Shown: positions 6,903-19,993 of the stretch, in pieces | Layout of the letters: each line of letters opens with the position of its first letter | Numbering within the stretch: position 1 is the stretch's first letter | Origin: Planctomycetota bacterium | GTDB taxonomy: Bacteria; Planctomycetota; Planctomycetia; Pirellulales; UBA1268 | Length of the DNA stretch: 42,658 bases | Direction: 5' to 3' | Assembly: GCA_003669605.1 (NCBI GenBank) | Contig: QWOP01000015.1 | Coordinates: 1-42,658 of the forward strand | The notes under the pieces: generated by a model | Told to the model about the DNA's origin: nothing | The model's input: the letters and a program-made list of their open reading frames with translations, nothing else | Database searches by the model: none | Translations under genes and position numbers: made by a program

Positions 6903-8573
6903 ATGCGATCCATCATCGTGCTCGACACCCTCAGCCCCGATGGCTTGGCCCTTCTCGATGCGGCAAAGGCCTCCGGCATCGGCTACGAGGTGGCCACCGG
7001 ACTCTCGGGTGAGCCCCTCCGTGAGGCCTTGGCCCGCCATGATGGCGCGATCTGCCGCAGCGGCGTGAAGATCACCGCCGATTCCCTGGCCGGGAATCAG
7101 CGGCTCAAGGCCATCGTCCGCGCCGGAGTCGGTACCGACAACATCGACAAGGATGCGGCGACCCGGCAAGGCATCGTGGTGATGAACACTCCTGCCGGGA
7201 ACACACTCAGTACTGCCGAGCACGCCTTCGCGCTGCTGCTGGCCCTGTCGCGGAACATCGCTGCCGCCGACGCGAGCCTCCGGGCCCACCGCTGGGACCG
7301 CAACAAGTTCATGGGGTCTCAGGTCGCCGGAAAGACGCTCGGAATCGTGGGGCTGGGCCGGATTGGCCAGGCCGTGGCGGCGCGGGCCCGCGCTTTCGAC
7401 ATGCGCGTGCTGGGATTCGACCCATTCCTTTCGCCAGAGCGTGCCGCTGAGTTGGGGATCGAATTGGTCGCCAGCGTCCCGGCGATGCTGCCACTGTTGG
7501 ACTATCTCACGGTCCACACCCCGCTCACCGACGATACGCGCCACCTCGTCGGCATGAAGGAACTCGCCATCCTCAAGCCAGGGGTGCGCTTGGTGAACTG
7601 TGCCCGCGGAGGCATCTACGATGAGAAGGCCTTGGTGGAGGGGCTGAAAACCGGCGTCATCGCCGGCGTGGCCCTCGACGTGTTCGAGAAGGAGCCCTGT
7701 ACCGAATCGCCGCTGTTCGACATGCCGGGCGTCCTTGTGACTCCCCATCTGGGAGCCAGCACGGAGGAGGCCCAATCGCAGGTCGCCGTTGAGGGTGTTG
7801 GACTGCTGGTCGATTTCCTCTCCACCGGCGCTATCCGTCACTCGGTCAATTCCAGCCCCATCGACCCGGCAACGCTCGAGGGGGTGAGGGGATTTCTCGA
7901 CCTCGCCTGGCGGCTCGGGTTGCTCCTGTCCCAACTCGATGACGCCCCTCCCCGCTCCTGTTCGATCGCCTACCGGGGCGAGATCGCTTCCCGGAACAAA
8001 AAACTCGTCACCGCAGCGTTTGCGGCGGGGCTTTTGGAAACGGCCTTTGACGACGTCAATATCGTCAACGCCGAGGTTCTCCTCCGCGAGCGGGGCATCG
8101 ACCTGGTGGAGCAGAGCCGCACCGACCCCGGTGCATTCAGTTCCGTGGTGGCAGTCGACCTCGTTGCCGAGGACCGGGTGCACCGTGCCGCCGGCACGCT
8201 TTTCGGCCACGCGATGCCGAGGCTCGTGCAGTTGGAAGGCCACCGGTTGGAGGCCTACCTCGATGGGGTACTGCTGGTGTTCACGCACCAGGATGTGCCG
8301 GGGATCATTGGTCGAGTGGGCACCGCCTTCGGTGGGATGGGGGTCAATATTGCCCAGATGACCGTCGGCCGTTCCACTCCCGGCGGCGACGCAATCGGGG
8401 TTTTGAACCTCGATCAGGAGCCGTCCCCAGCCGCACTTGCCGCCGTGCAGGCGGTGCCTGGCATCCGCTCGGTACGCGTCGTGAAGTTGCCGGCTGCCGG
8501 CCAGTTGCCCAACTGGCTGGTGGTGTCGACGGCTGCGGCACGGGCGCAGCGTGCCTTGTCCCCCCGCACCTAG
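6903..8573 (+). CDS. serA: D-3-phosphoglycerate dehydrogenase
   Basis: SerA oxidises 3-phosphoglycerate to phosphohydroxypyruvate with NAD+, the first step of serine synthesis. The 556-residue product is the long form. The N-terminal substrate domain contains RSGVKITADSL and RAGVGTDNID; the Rossmann domain has GIVGLGRIGQAVA near residue 145; catalytic-region motifs include NCARGGIYDEKAL and TPHLGASTEEAQ. An intervening ASB-type domain follows, then a C-terminal ACT domain (VLLVFTHQDVPGIIGRVGTA...), which in this family often binds serine for feedback control. The ATG at 6903 fits the family N-terminus; the spacer upstream is a tandem repeat rather than a normal leader, and no strong Shine-Dalgarno is seen. 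It follows serC in the same orientation. Confidence 0.96.
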   Translation: MRSIIVLDTLSPDGLALLDAAKASGIGYEVATGLSGEPLREALARHDGAICRSGVKITADSLAGNQRLKAIVRAGVGTDNIDKDAATRQGIVVMNTPAGNTLSTAEHAFALLLALSRNIAAADASLRAHRWDRNKFMGSQVAGKTLGIVGLGRIGQAVAARARAFDMRVLGFDPFLSPERAAELGIELVASVPAMLPLLDYLTVHTPLTDDTRHLVGMKELAILKPGVRLVNCARGGIYDEKALVEGLKTGVIAGVALDVFEKEPCTESPLFDMPGVLVTPHLGASTEEAQSQVAVEGVGLLVDFLSTGAIRHSVNSSPIDPATLEGVRGFLDLAWRLGLLLSQLDDAPPRSCSIAYRGEIASRNKKLVTAAFAAGLLETAFDDVNIVNAEVLLRERGIDLVEQSRTDPGAFSSVVAVDLVAEDRVHRAAGTLFGHAMPRLVQLEGHRLEAYLDGVLLVFTHQDVPGIIGRVGTAFGGMGVNIAQMTVGRSTPGGDAIGVLNLDQEPSPAALAAVQAVPGIRSVRVVKLPAAGQLPNWLVVSTAAARAQRALSPRT

Positions 8574-8594
8574 TCGGTGAAGGGTGACGGTTGT

Positions 8595-8622
8595 TTGACG
8601 GGCCAGCATCGATCGGCACAAT
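8595..8622 (+). promoter_or_regulatory. Candidate sigma-70-type promoter
   Basis: TTGACG (8595-8600) and CACAAT (8617-8622) are separated by 16 nt and lie 64 nt before the start of the large exported protein gene. This is the best housekeeping-type promoter match before the ExbB/ExbD gene group. Confidence 0.4.
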
Positions 8623-8686
8623 GACTCCTGGTGGGGATTCCGGGGCGGTTTGAGGATTTCGCCCGGGCGGTCAGGAGGGGAAAACC

Positions 8687-11600
8687 ATGGTCAGGAAGCG
8701 TTCTCGGCGCAGCAGGACGCCGCCGAAAAAGCCTGCGTGGATGGCACGTCGTCTTCTGCTTTGCCGCGCCCTGCTGCTGACGAGCGCCGTTGTTCTTCAG
8801 GCGCTCCAGGCACAGGCGCTCCAGCCACAGGATGGCGTTGCCGATCCCAATAGCCAACTGGATGGGAAGGCGTCGCGTGGAGTGGTTGAGATCACCACCA
8901 ACCGACTCCTCGATGCTCTCGAAGAGAAGCGGATGCACGACATGGTGCTGGTTGTCCTCGACCGGGCCGCCGCAGACGTCGCCATCTCCGATGGCTTTCG
9001 TCGTGCGATGGTGCTGCGCCGTGCAGTCGCGCTGGGGGCGCTTGCCCGCCGCGAATCACCCGGTGCTAAGCGGGTCACCCTCCTGGAAGAAGCGTCGCAG
9101 CAGATCGACGCGTTTCTGGCGACCTCGCCGACCGGCGACGATTCCATCGCGGCCTTCACGCAGAAGGGCAACTTATTTGTCGAGCGGGGACGCCTCAAAC
9201 TCGCCCAGGCAAAACGCCCCGGCGAGGAGAGCGCCCGGTTGATGCAGGAGGCCTTGCCGCTCTTCGACGGCGCGATTTCTGCCCTCGAAGCCCCTCCTCG
9301 CGAGCCGGATGCTGGGATCCCCGCGCCTACCAACGCTGAGGATGCTGTCCTCAAGACGCTCCGTGAGGTCGACGGCCGCCTCGGGCAACTCAAAGGGGAT
9401 GGAAAGGAGAAAGGAACTGATGACGGAGGGGGGAAGAAGCCGCGGCGCCCGGTCAAGAAACTCTCGTCGGATCTAAAATTAGTGGAGAAACTCGAGGAGC
9501 GGCAGGATGACCTCCGTGGCCAGTTGCTCCAAACCAGGCTCCTCGCGGCCAATGCCTACTACGAGAAGTCAAAGGCCCTTCCGCCGGGGTCTGCGGAATG
9601 GAAAGGGACCCTGAGGGCATCTGCGGAGCGCTGCAAGCGGCTCTTTGAGAAGTATCCCAAGTGGGGGGCCGGTCTCTACGCCCGTTACTACGAAGGACGA
9701 AACTACGTCGTCCTCGCCCTGGGGGAAACGGCTCCCGAGGACCGAAAGGTGCTCACTGCCACAGCGCTGATGGCGCTGGCGGATGTCCGGGGGATGGAGG
9801 GGGATTCCGGCTTCAAACCGGCGCTGCGCGCCAAGGCCATCAATGCGTCGCTGGAATGTTGGCTCGACGAAAAGAACTACGAGCAGTTCGACGATCGGCT
9901 GCAGCGACTGGCCTTGGCCAACGTCCCTGCCGATCGCCTCGACGCCGATTGGCTGGGGATGAAGTACCGTTCTGCGGTGTTGCTGACGGAGAAAGCCGAA
10001 GTTTTGCCCGCCAACCAGAAGGGCAAACGACCGGCGCTGCTCCGTGATGCCAAGAAACTGGCCACCGAGGTGGCACGGCATAACAAAGATTTTGCCCGGG
10101 AATCCCGGGCACTCTTAGAGAAGTTGGGGCGGAGCGTGCCCGATGATGATGACGATCCGGGGGCTTCCTTTGCAGCCGCTTTCGACATCGCCCGCGGTGC
10201 GGTGACGGCCATGCAGGAGCGGCAAGTGGAGGTCAAGCAGGCCACCGCCGCCGGGCGCGAGGAAGAGGCACGCACGGCCCAGGAGTCGTTGGTCGTGGAG
10301 CGCTCGCGGGCCATCGAAGCCCTTCGCCGGGCGGTCTCGCGTTCAGACGGAGTCGAACCAGAATCCCTCAATCAGGCCCGCTCACTGCTGACATATCTGC
10401 TCTACGACGCCCACCGTTTCCAGGATGCCGCGGCCCTGGGAGGCTTCCTCGCCGAGCGCTATCCGAATGCCAAGGGGAGCCGGCAGTCGGCCAAGATCGC
10501 CATGGCGAGTTGGCAGCTCTTGGCCAAGGAGGGGCCGGAGGCCTGGCGCGCCGCGGCCAAGGGGCGCTGCGCTGACATGGCGTCGCTGATCATGCGCACC
10601 TGGCCGAAAGATGCCGAGAGTGCCGAGGCGTCGCAAGTGGCGGTCGCTGCCGCTTCCGAAGCCCATGACATTGAACGGTTGCTGGCGATCGTGGCCGACG
10701 TTCCCAAAGACAGCCCCAAACGCAGCGATGTGCTCCTGCGAGCGGGCGGCAGCCTATGGCGGGAGATTCTGGAACGCCGCCGCTTGCCGGAAGATGCCCG
10801 CCCGGCCGCCGAAACGATTGTCGCTTGGCGGACGCGGGCCACCGCAGCGATCGACGACGGACTCCGCGGTCTGCCTTCTGAGGGGCCGCCAACGCCGTTG
10901 GCAGTCAGCGGGGGACTGGCGCGGTGCCAAATGGCGATCGAGGATGGTGACCAGACTCTGGCGGCGAGCCTGCTCGAGCATCCGGTGTGGGGGGGGTGGA
11001 CGGTTCTCAATTCCGGAAACCCGGCCTTTGCGCAAGGAGCCCTGGGGGAGAACGCCGCTGCGGTTGCGTTGCGGTTCTTTATTCAGTCCCAGCAGCCCGA
11101 CAAGGCACAGCAGGCGATGAACGCCCTGGAGGCCGCTGCGGGTACCGGAGCCGAGGCCTCGGCCAAGCTGACAAACATGTACCTCTCGATGGGGCGGGAT
11201 CTCCACGGTCAACTGGAGGTTCTTTCCTCCGGCGACCGTGCAGGCAGTCCCGAGGCGGCGGCATCCGCGACCGCGATCCTGGCTGGTTTCGAGAAGTTCC
11301 TCGAGGGGATTGCCAAGCGGGATCCAAAGGTGTCTTCGCAGATATGGGTCGCCACCATGTACCTCTCTCTCGGATCGGGAGCCGGGACTGGCGCGGTGGT
11401 GCCGAAGGCCAAATCGGCTGCGTATCTGGCCCGTGCTGCTGAGGTGTACGAAGGACTTCTCAAACGTGCCCAGGACGCCGCCGGAGCCGACGACATCGCC
11501 CGCTTCGTGCCCTCAATCCGCCTCAAGTTGGCGAGCGTGTATAAGGAACTCGGTCGCTGGGATGAAGCACTGTCCCACATGGATTGGGTCCTCTCCGATC

Positions 11601-12073
11601 CCAAGCGGCAAAATTCGCTCGACGCCCAGGTGCAGGCCGCCGAGATCCTCCAGGCGGCCGGCGAGAAGGCGATCGACCCGGTCGCCGCCGAACGCTTTCT
11701 CAAGGAGGCGATCGCCGGTCGGAAGAGTGGCGGCGGAGTGGCATGGGGCTTTGGAGGGATCGCCAATCGCTTGGCACGTCAGGCCTCCGATCCGAAGGCG
11801 GCTGATGCGCGGGCCAAGTTTTTTGCCGCCCGGCTCAACGTGGCTCGTTGCCGTCTGGCCCGGCTCACCCGTCCTGGGCAGGACCGTGACAAATTGTTGC
11901 AGATGGCACACAACGACATCGCCATGACCTACCGGCTCTATCCCGACCTGGGGGGCGAGACGCTCCGCGGACACTTCGATGCGCTCCTCCGCCAGATCCA
12001 GAAGGAACGTGGCGAAACGGCACCCCGGGGGCTGGTGGAACTCGATGAGGGGTCTGTCGGACCGGCGTCATGA
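8687..12073 (+). CDS. Large exported helical-repeat (TPR-like) protein
   Basis: A 1128-residue protein without a recognised enzymatic domain. The N-terminus is very basic (MVRKRSRRSRTPPKK) and is followed by a hydrophobic stretch (LLLCRALLLTSAVVLQALQA) and a likely signal-peptidase site around ALQAQALQ, so it is probably exported. The remainder is alpha-helical and Ala/Leu/Glu/Lys-rich with repeated TPR-like pairs, for example YEKSKALPPGSAEWKGTLRA and the C-terminal KLASVYKELGRWDEALSHMD. A charged, Lys/Gly-rich linker lies near residues 235-265. The ATG at 8687 has AGGAGGGG 7 nt upstream; an internal ATG at 8741 gives a shorter signal peptide. It leads a co-directional run ending in exbB-exbD-exbD and probably serves as a periplasmic scaffold for that machine. 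Confidence 0.8.
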   Translation: MVRKRSRRSRTPPKKPAWMARRLLLCRALLLTSAVVLQALQAQALQPQDGVADPNSQLDGKASRGVVEITTNRLLDALEEKRMHDMVLVVLDRAAADVAISDGFRRAMVLRRAVALGALARRESPGAKRVTLLEEASQQIDAFLATSPTGDDSIAAFTQKGNLFVERGRLKLAQAKRPGEESARLMQEALPLFDGAISALEAPPREPDAGIPAPTNAEDAVLKTLREVDGRLGQLKGDGKEKGTDDGGGKKPRRPVKKLSSDLKLVEKLEERQDDLRGQLLQTRLLAANAYYEKSKALPPGSAEWKGTLRASAERCKRLFEKYPKWGAGLYARYYEGRNYVVLALGETAPEDRKVLTATALMALADVRGMEGDSGFKPALRAKAINASLECWLDEKNYEQFDDRLQRLALANVPADRLDADWLGMKYRSAVLLTEKAEVLPANQKGKRPALLRDAKKLATEVARHNKDFARESRALLEKLGRSVPDDDDDPGASFAAAFDIARGAVTAMQERQVEVKQATAAGREEEARTAQESLVVERSRAIEALRRAVSRSDGVEPESLNQARSLLTYLLYDAHRFQDAAALGGFLAERYPNAKGSRQSAKIAMASWQLLAKEGPEAWRAAAKGRCADMASLIMRTWPKDAESAEASQVAVAAASEAHDIERLLAIVADVPKDSPKRSDVLLRAGGSLWREILERRRLPEDARPAAETIVAWRTRATAAIDDGLRGLPSEGPPTPLAVSGGLARCQMAIEDGDQTLAASLLEHPVWGGWTVLNSGNPAFAQGALGENAAAVALRFFIQSQQPDKAQQAMNALEAAAGTGAEASAKLTNMYLSMGRDLHGQLEVLSSGDRAGSPEAAASATAILAGFEKFLEGIAKRDPKVSSQIWVATMYLSLGSGAGTGAVVPKAKSAAYLARAAEVYEGLLKRAQDAAGADDIARFVPSIRLKLASVYKELGRWDEALSHMDWVLSDPKRQNSLDAQVQAAEILQAAGEKAIDPVAAERFLKEAIAGRKSGGGVAWGFGGIANRLARQASDPKAADARAKFFAARLNVARCRLARLTRPGQDRDKLLQMAHNDIAMTYRLYPDLGGETLRGHFDALLRQIQKERGETAPRGLVELDEGSVGPAS

Positions 12074-12128
12074 CCGTGCTGGCAGGCGGCAGCAGTGTGG
12101 GGGCAACCAGGACAGTGAAGGACAACTC

Positions 12129-13205
12129 ATGCAAGAATTGATGCGGCAAAGCGGCGTGGCAATGCTGTTGGCCGGACTGGTATTGGTGGCCGGTGCCCGC
12201 GGCAGCAAGGCCCAGACTGTCGATCGGATCGTGACCACCGAGGGGGTGGTCTCTGGCAAGGTCACCGGTGCCGATGCCAACGAAGTGCGTGTGGAAGACC
12301 GCAACGGTGGCACCAGGCAGATCGGCATCGACCGGATCCGGGAGGTGCAGTTCGGTGGTGAGCCCCAGGAATTGAAGGCCGCCCGGACGATGCTCCTCCG
12401 CTCACGTCCGGCCGACGCCTTGGAGGAGCTTGCCAAGATTGAGTCTGCCGATCTGGATGGCGCCGAGCAGATCCTTTTGGATGAGGTGGAATTCGTGAAG
12501 GCGGCCGCGACGGCCCGCGCGGCCTTGGCCACCGGCGTCGATCCGCGCGAGGCGGGGAGACTTGTGGCCGACTTTGTCGCGAAGCACCCCGGCAGTCACC
12601 ACACCTATGACATGCAGGAACTGCTCGGCGACCTGTTCGCTCGGGCGGGCCGGCCAGACAATGCGCTGGAAGCGTACTCGCAACTTGCCAAGGGGCCGGC
12701 GGCCTTCAAGGTGCGGGCTGCCGCGGCGAAGGCCGCCATGCACCTCGACCAGGGGAAATTCGCCGAGGCGCTCAAGGAATTCGAGGCCGCCACGCGGATT
12801 GACGCCGCCGATGATGCCGGTGCTGCGCAGAAAAGGGGCGCGGAACTGGGCCGCGCCAGGTGCCTTGCGCAGTTGGGGAAAGCGGAGGAGGCGGTGGCAC
12901 TGATCCAGGGAGTCATCAAACAATCCGACCCTGAGGAGAGGGACGTCCTGGGGATCGCCTACAACGCCCTCGGACAGGCCTACCGCAATCTGGTCGGACG
13001 CGACCAAGACGCCCTGCTCTCGTTCCTCACTGTCGACTTGGTCTATAACTCGGCTCCCGACAGCCATGCCGAGGCGCTCTATAACCTCGTCGATCTGTGG
13101 GAGAAAGCCGCCAACCCAGAACGGGCCCGGGAGGCGCGGCAGGCACTGGAGTCGAGTTATCCAGGCTCCCAATGGGCGCGTAAACTGGGGGCGGCGAAGT
13201 CGTGA
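12129..13205 (+). CDS. Exported TPR protein
   Basis: A 358-residue protein with a signal peptide (MQELMRQSGVAMLLAGLVLV, cleavage near ARGSKA-QT). Residues about 30-85 form a small beta-rich domain (GVVSGKVTGADANEVRVEDR, then GIDRIREVQFGG), and the rest consists of TPR-type helices (AGRPDNALEAYSQLAKGPAA, DQGKFAEALKEFEAATRIDA, LGKAEEAVALIQGVI). GAAGGA lies 6 nt before the ATG. It begins 55 nt after the large repeat protein and ends 92 nt before the ExbB homologue, so the genes probably work together in the periplasm. The TPR units may recruit cargo or cell-wall proteins to the ExbB/ExbD motor; this is inference. Confidence 0.82.
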   Translation: MQELMRQSGVAMLLAGLVLVAGARGSKAQTVDRIVTTEGVVSGKVTGADANEVRVEDRNGGTRQIGIDRIREVQFGGEPQELKAARTMLLRSRPADALEELAKIESADLDGAEQILLDEVEFVKAAATARAALATGVDPREAGRLVADFVAKHPGSHHTYDMQELLGDLFARAGRPDNALEAYSQLAKGPAAFKVRAAAAKAAMHLDQGKFAEALKEFEAATRIDAADDAGAAQKRGAELGRARCLAQLGKAEEAVALIQGVIKQSDPEERDVLGIAYNALGQAYRNLVGRDQDALLSFLTVDLVYNSAPDSHAEALYNLVDLWEKAANPERAREARQALESSYPGSQWARKLGAAKS

Positions 13206-13297
13206 TGCATGGGACGGCAGGCCCGGGATGGCTTTGCCCGCGCGGGTGTGGTGGCGTACGATGGTTGGATTCGTTGGGGTTCTCCGAGGAGAAGAGC

Positions 13298-14131
13298 ATG
13301 TTTGTGGGAGCGACTGGAGCGTTGGAACGTGGATCGTGGGCGATACTCGTGCGCGGTGTGCAGACGCTTTCGATGCGGGCCGCGATGCTGATGGCCCTCA
13401 TCCTGCCAGCCGGCGTGGCGGTCAGCCCTGTCTTCATCAATCCCTCTGTCGCCGTCGCTCAGGGCGACGGCGCCGATGAGGGGGAGGCGGCAGCCGAGCC
13501 AGAGAGCATGCTCGTCTTTTACTACAGGGCCCTCGGCCTGCGGTATGTGATCGTGTTCCTCATCCTCTCCTTCGCCTTGGTGGCGTTGCTGGTGATGTGT
13601 TTCCTGCAGATCCGCCGCGTCGCCCTGATGCCCCCGGCGCTCCGCGCCGGTTTCGAGGCCCATCTTGAGGCCAAGGAATACCAGCAGGCCTACGAATTGG
13701 CGAAGGCAGACGATTCCTATCTTGGTCACGTGCTCGCCGCCGGGATGGGCAAGTTGCAATCGGGCTACGGGCCGGCCATCGAGGCGATGGAGGAGGCCGA
13801 GGGAGAGGAGGCGATGAAACTGGAGCACAAAATCAGTTATGTCTCGCTGATCGGGGCTCTGGCGCCGATGTTCGGTCTCCTGGGAACGGTCGACGGGATG
13901 GTGGGAGCGTTCATGGTGATCGCCAAGTCGGCGACCGCCCCCAAGCCTTCAGAACTCGCCATCGGCATCTCGCAGGCGTTGATCACGACTCTCATCGGCT
14001 TGTGGTTGGCGATTCCGGCCATCGCCTGTTTCGCGCTCTTTAAAAACTGGCTGCAGTCGCTCAATGGCGAGGTCGACGAGCAGTCCCGTGGCCTGATGGC
14101 GCGCTTTCAGGCGATGGGCGTCAAGAAGTGA
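13298..14131 (+). CDS. exbB: MotA/TolQ/ExbB proton-channel family protein
   Basis: A 277-residue inner-membrane protein of the MotA/TolQ/ExbB family, which forms a proton channel with ExbD/TolR. It has an N-terminal signal-like segment (MLMALILPAGVAVSP), a periplasmic stretch rich in Asp/Glu/Ala, TM1 at about 82-104, a cytoplasmic loop, and the conserved TM2/TM3 block with LIGALAPMFGLLGTVDGMVGAF and GISQALITTLIGLWLAIPAI. The extra N-terminal segment is a trait I associate with planctomycete homologues. GAGGA lies 8 nt before the ATG. Two exbD genes follow within 42 nt and 3 nt. The substrate is unknown, as no TonB, TolA, TolB or Pal gene is nearby. Confidence 0.93.
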   Translation: MFVGATGALERGSWAILVRGVQTLSMRAAMLMALILPAGVAVSPVFINPSVAVAQGDGADEGEAAAEPESMLVFYYRALGLRYVIVFLILSFALVALLVMCFLQIRRVALMPPALRAGFEAHLEAKEYQQAYELAKADDSYLGHVLAAGMGKLQSGYGPAIEAMEEAEGEEAMKLEHKISYVSLIGALAPMFGLLGTVDGMVGAFMVIAKSATAPKPSELAIGISQALITTLIGLWLAIPAIACFALFKNWLQSLNGEVDEQSRGLMARFQAMGVKK

Positions 14132-14173
14132 TGGCGGCCGACGGCCCAGCCGTCATCTTCAGCGGAGTCAACG

Positions 14174-14617
14174 ATGGCCAGACGGAAGAGCGGTGGACCC
14201 GGTGCCACCGAGATCGACATGACGCCGATGATCGACATGACATTCCAGTTGATCACGTTCTTCATGTTTGTGATGAACTTCTCGGAGGCGGAGCAGGACG
14301 ACCGGATCCAGCTCCCTTCCAGTCAGTTGGCCAAGCCGACCGAAGGGGTGATCGAGAAGCCGATCACGCTCCAGTTGACCAATGGCGGTGCGGTGATTTA
14401 CGCCGGCGAACTCGTCCCCGTCCGGGACATCGGCGGCTACCTGGAGCGTGAAAAGTCAGTGATGCTCGACTCCGGCCGCGAACCGAATTCGGCCACCGTG
14501 ATCGTGCGGGCGGATGGTCGTGCAAAGGCGGGCGAAGTTCAGGACATCATCCGCATCTGCCAGGAGAAGGGGTTCGAGCGATTTGCCCTCCGGGCTCAGT
14601 ACGACGAGAAACGGTGA
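14174..14617 (+). CDS. exbD: ExbD/TolR family protein 1
   Basis: A 147-residue ExbD/TolR protein: a short cytoplasmic N-terminus, one transmembrane helix and a periplasmic domain. The motif EIDMTPMIDMTFQLITFFMF is canonical, with the essential membrane aspartate at residue 21. The periplasmic part shows the usual VIVRADGRAKAGEVQDII fold signature. GGAGT lies 6 nt before the ATG. It starts 42 nt after exbB and is followed after 3 nt by a paralogue, so a hetero-oligomeric motor with two different ExbD subunits is likely. Confidence 0.93.
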   Translation: MARRKSGGPGATEIDMTPMIDMTFQLITFFMFVMNFSEAEQDDRIQLPSSQLAKPTEGVIEKPITLQLTNGGAVIYAGELVPVRDIGGYLEREKSVMLDSGREPNSATVIVRADGRAKAGEVQDIIRICQEKGFERFALRAQYDEKR

Positions 14618-14620
14618 CCC

Positions 14621-15103
14621 ATGGCCCGGCGTGAAAGTCAACTTTCCGAGAAGATCGAAATCAACATGACGCCGATGATCGACGTCGTCTTCCAGTTGAT
14701 GTCGTTCTTCATGTGCTCCCTCAAGGTGGTTGCGCCGGAAGGGGATTTCGACATCCGCATGCCGATTGCCGCGGCGGCCGCCGCGGCTCCCGACGATCAG
14801 CAGGTACCACCGGTGCGCGTGAAGCTCTCGGCAGGCCCGGATGGCGGTTTGGCCGGCATCGCCATGAACGGCACACCGGTCGCAGACTTCGACGATCTCC
14901 GCAAGCGGATCATCGGCTTGGTGGGGGCCGACAGCGGCCCGAATTCACTCGCCGAAAAGACCGAAGTCGAATTGGATTGTGACTATGCGCTGAAGTACGC
15001 CAACGTCGTGAGGGCGATCACGGCTGTCTCAGGCCGGGTCAACAACGGACAGGTCGTGGAATTGATCAGGAAGATCAAGTTCACGCCGCCGAAGAAGGGC
15101 TAG
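14621..15103 (+). CDS. exbD: ExbD/TolR family protein 2
   Basis: A 160-residue paralogue of the preceding gene. The motif KIEINMTPMIDVVFQLMSFF carries the conserved transmembrane aspartate at residue 21. The periplasmic domain is divergent, with an Ala run (AAAAAAAP) and VELDCDYALKYANVVRAI near the C-terminus. It begins 3 nt after the previous stop, implying translational coupling. It ends the run of five co-directional genes; the next gene is convergent, 48 nt away. Confidence 0.93.
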   Translation: MARRESQLSEKIEINMTPMIDVVFQLMSFFMCSLKVVAPEGDFDIRMPIAAAAAAAPDDQQVPPVRVKLSAGPDGGLAGIAMNGTPVADFDDLRKRIIGLVGADSGPNSLAEKTEVELDCDYALKYANVVRAITAVSGRVNNGQVVELIRKIKFTPPKKG

Positions 15104-15151
15104 CCGGGGGCGGCTATCGGCCAGGAACGGTGCTGGTGTGCCGCTGGCGGA

Positions 15152-16213
15152 TCATCCCCTGGGGTGGAATTTCCCGTGGACGCCCTTGAGACGGGCGGCA
15201 TCGACATGGGTGTACCGCTGCGTTGTGGCGATGCTCGCATGGCCGAGCATCTCTTGGACATGGCGGAGATCGACTCCCCCGGCCACCAGGTGCGTCGCAA
15301 AACTGTGTCGCAGGGTGTGGGGGCCGACATCCGGCGGCACGCCCGCCTGCCTGGCATGGTCCTGAACGACCTCCCAGATCCGCATCCGTGACAACTGGTT
15401 GCCCCGCGATGAGAGGAGCGCCCAAGCCGGATTCCCGGCCGCATGGGAGGCGAAGGTGAGGCGGTGGCCATTGATCCAGGCACGGACAGCCGCCACGGCG
15501 CGTGTGCCGAGTGGCACGACCCGCTCCTTGTTTCCCTTGCCCCGGCATTTGCAGAAGCACTCTGCCAGATGGATGTCGTCCAGTTGCATTCCTGATACCT
15601 CCGAGGCCCGACAGCCGGTGGCGTAGAGGAGTTCCAGGAGGGCTTTGTCGCGCTGTCCGGCCGGCGTGCGTGGATCGGGGCTGGCAAGCAGGCGGTCAAC
15701 CTGTTCGGCGGAGAGGGTGCCGGGCATCGTGTCGTCGCGACGGGATGCCGCCAGCAACTCCGCCGGACTCTCCGTGATCATCCCCTCAAGTTGCAAAAAT
15801 GCGTAGAACACCCGCAGGGTAGCCGCCTGCCGGGCAATGCTGGCCCGCGCGAGTCCCTTTTCCCCCAGTTTGGCCAGGTAGTCGCCGAGGTCGTGGACCC
15901 GAAGCGTGGCGGCGTTACGGGCTCCGATCCAGGACGAGAAATCGCGCAGGTCGCGGCCATAGGCCTGGAGCGTGTTGTCGGCCAGCGCCCTCTCGTGGCG
16001 GATGTATTCCATGAACCGTGCCACGAACATCGCGTTCGATGCCGGGCCAGCGTCGGCGGCGGGACCGCTGTCGAGAATCACCCGCCGGGCCCTCTTGCCG
16101 CCGGATGGCTGCGCCGCGGGGCCGGTGCGAAGCGACTCACGTGACGCTGCCGGCAGAACTTCCTTGCCGGTGCGGCGGGGCGGTGGCTCCTGATCGGGTC
16201 TGGGTTTGGCCAT
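15152..16213 (-). CDS. xerC: Tyrosine recombinase, XerC/XerD type
   Basis: A 353-residue site-specific recombinase, probably one of the Xer enzymes that resolve chromosome dimers. The N-terminal SAM-like core-binding domain (FMEYIRHERALADNTLQAYG) begins near residue 62; the catalytic domain has R202 (CRASEV), K226 (GKGNKER), H299 and R302 (HTLRHSFATHL), H325 (GHASIATTQRY) and nucleophile Y334. All catalytic residues are present. About 60 extra, basic, Pro-rich residues precede the core domain. The ATG at 16213 was preferred to 16273 because GAGGG lies about 8 nt upstream. No integrase-linked att site, excisionase or phage gene is adjacent, which argues for a housekeeping role. XerC and XerD cannot be told apart here. 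Confidence 0.88.
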   Translation of the reverse strand: MAKPRPDQEPPPRRTGKEVLPAASRESLRTGPAAQPSGGKRARRVILDSGPAADAGPASNAMFVARFMEYIRHERALADNTLQAYGRDLRDFSSWIGARNAATLRVHDLGDYLAKLGEKGLARASIARQAATLRVFYAFLQLEGMITESPAELLAASRRDDTMPGTLSAEQVDRLLASPDPRTPAGQRDKALLELLYATGCRASEVSGMQLDDIHLAECFCKCRGKGNKERVVPLGTRAVAAVRAWINGHRLTFASHAAGNPAWALLSSRGNQLSRMRIWEVVQDHARQAGVPPDVGPHTLRHSFATHLVAGGVDLRHVQEMLGHASIATTQRYTHVDAARLKGVHGKFHPRG

Positions 16214-16266
16214 TTTCAAAACCCTCAACTCAGGGGCAGGTGCCGATCCGAGCGCCGGTTTCGGAC

Positions 16267-16280
16267 ACCCCAACTGGGGT
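16267..16280. repeat. Small inverted repeat between metH and xer
   Basis: ACCCC-AACT-GGGGT, a perfect 5-bp stem 18 nt past the metH stop on the minus strand. No T-run follows, so it is at best a weak terminator or an mRNA 3'-end hairpin. Confidence 0.25.
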
Positions 16281-16297
16281 CGGAATCGGATCGGGGA

Positions 16298-19993
<3,696 letters not shown>

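Noticed and set aside
6723..8621. 632-codon open frame on the minus strand opposite serA
   Set aside because: It lies entirely antisense to a clear SerA and encodes Gly/His/Arg-rich low-complexity sequence with no motif; a typical GC-rich shadow.
15152..16213. Integrase of a mobile element
   Set aside because: No tRNA, direct-repeat att sites, excisionase or cargo nearby; flanks are housekeeping genes, so an Xer role is more likely.
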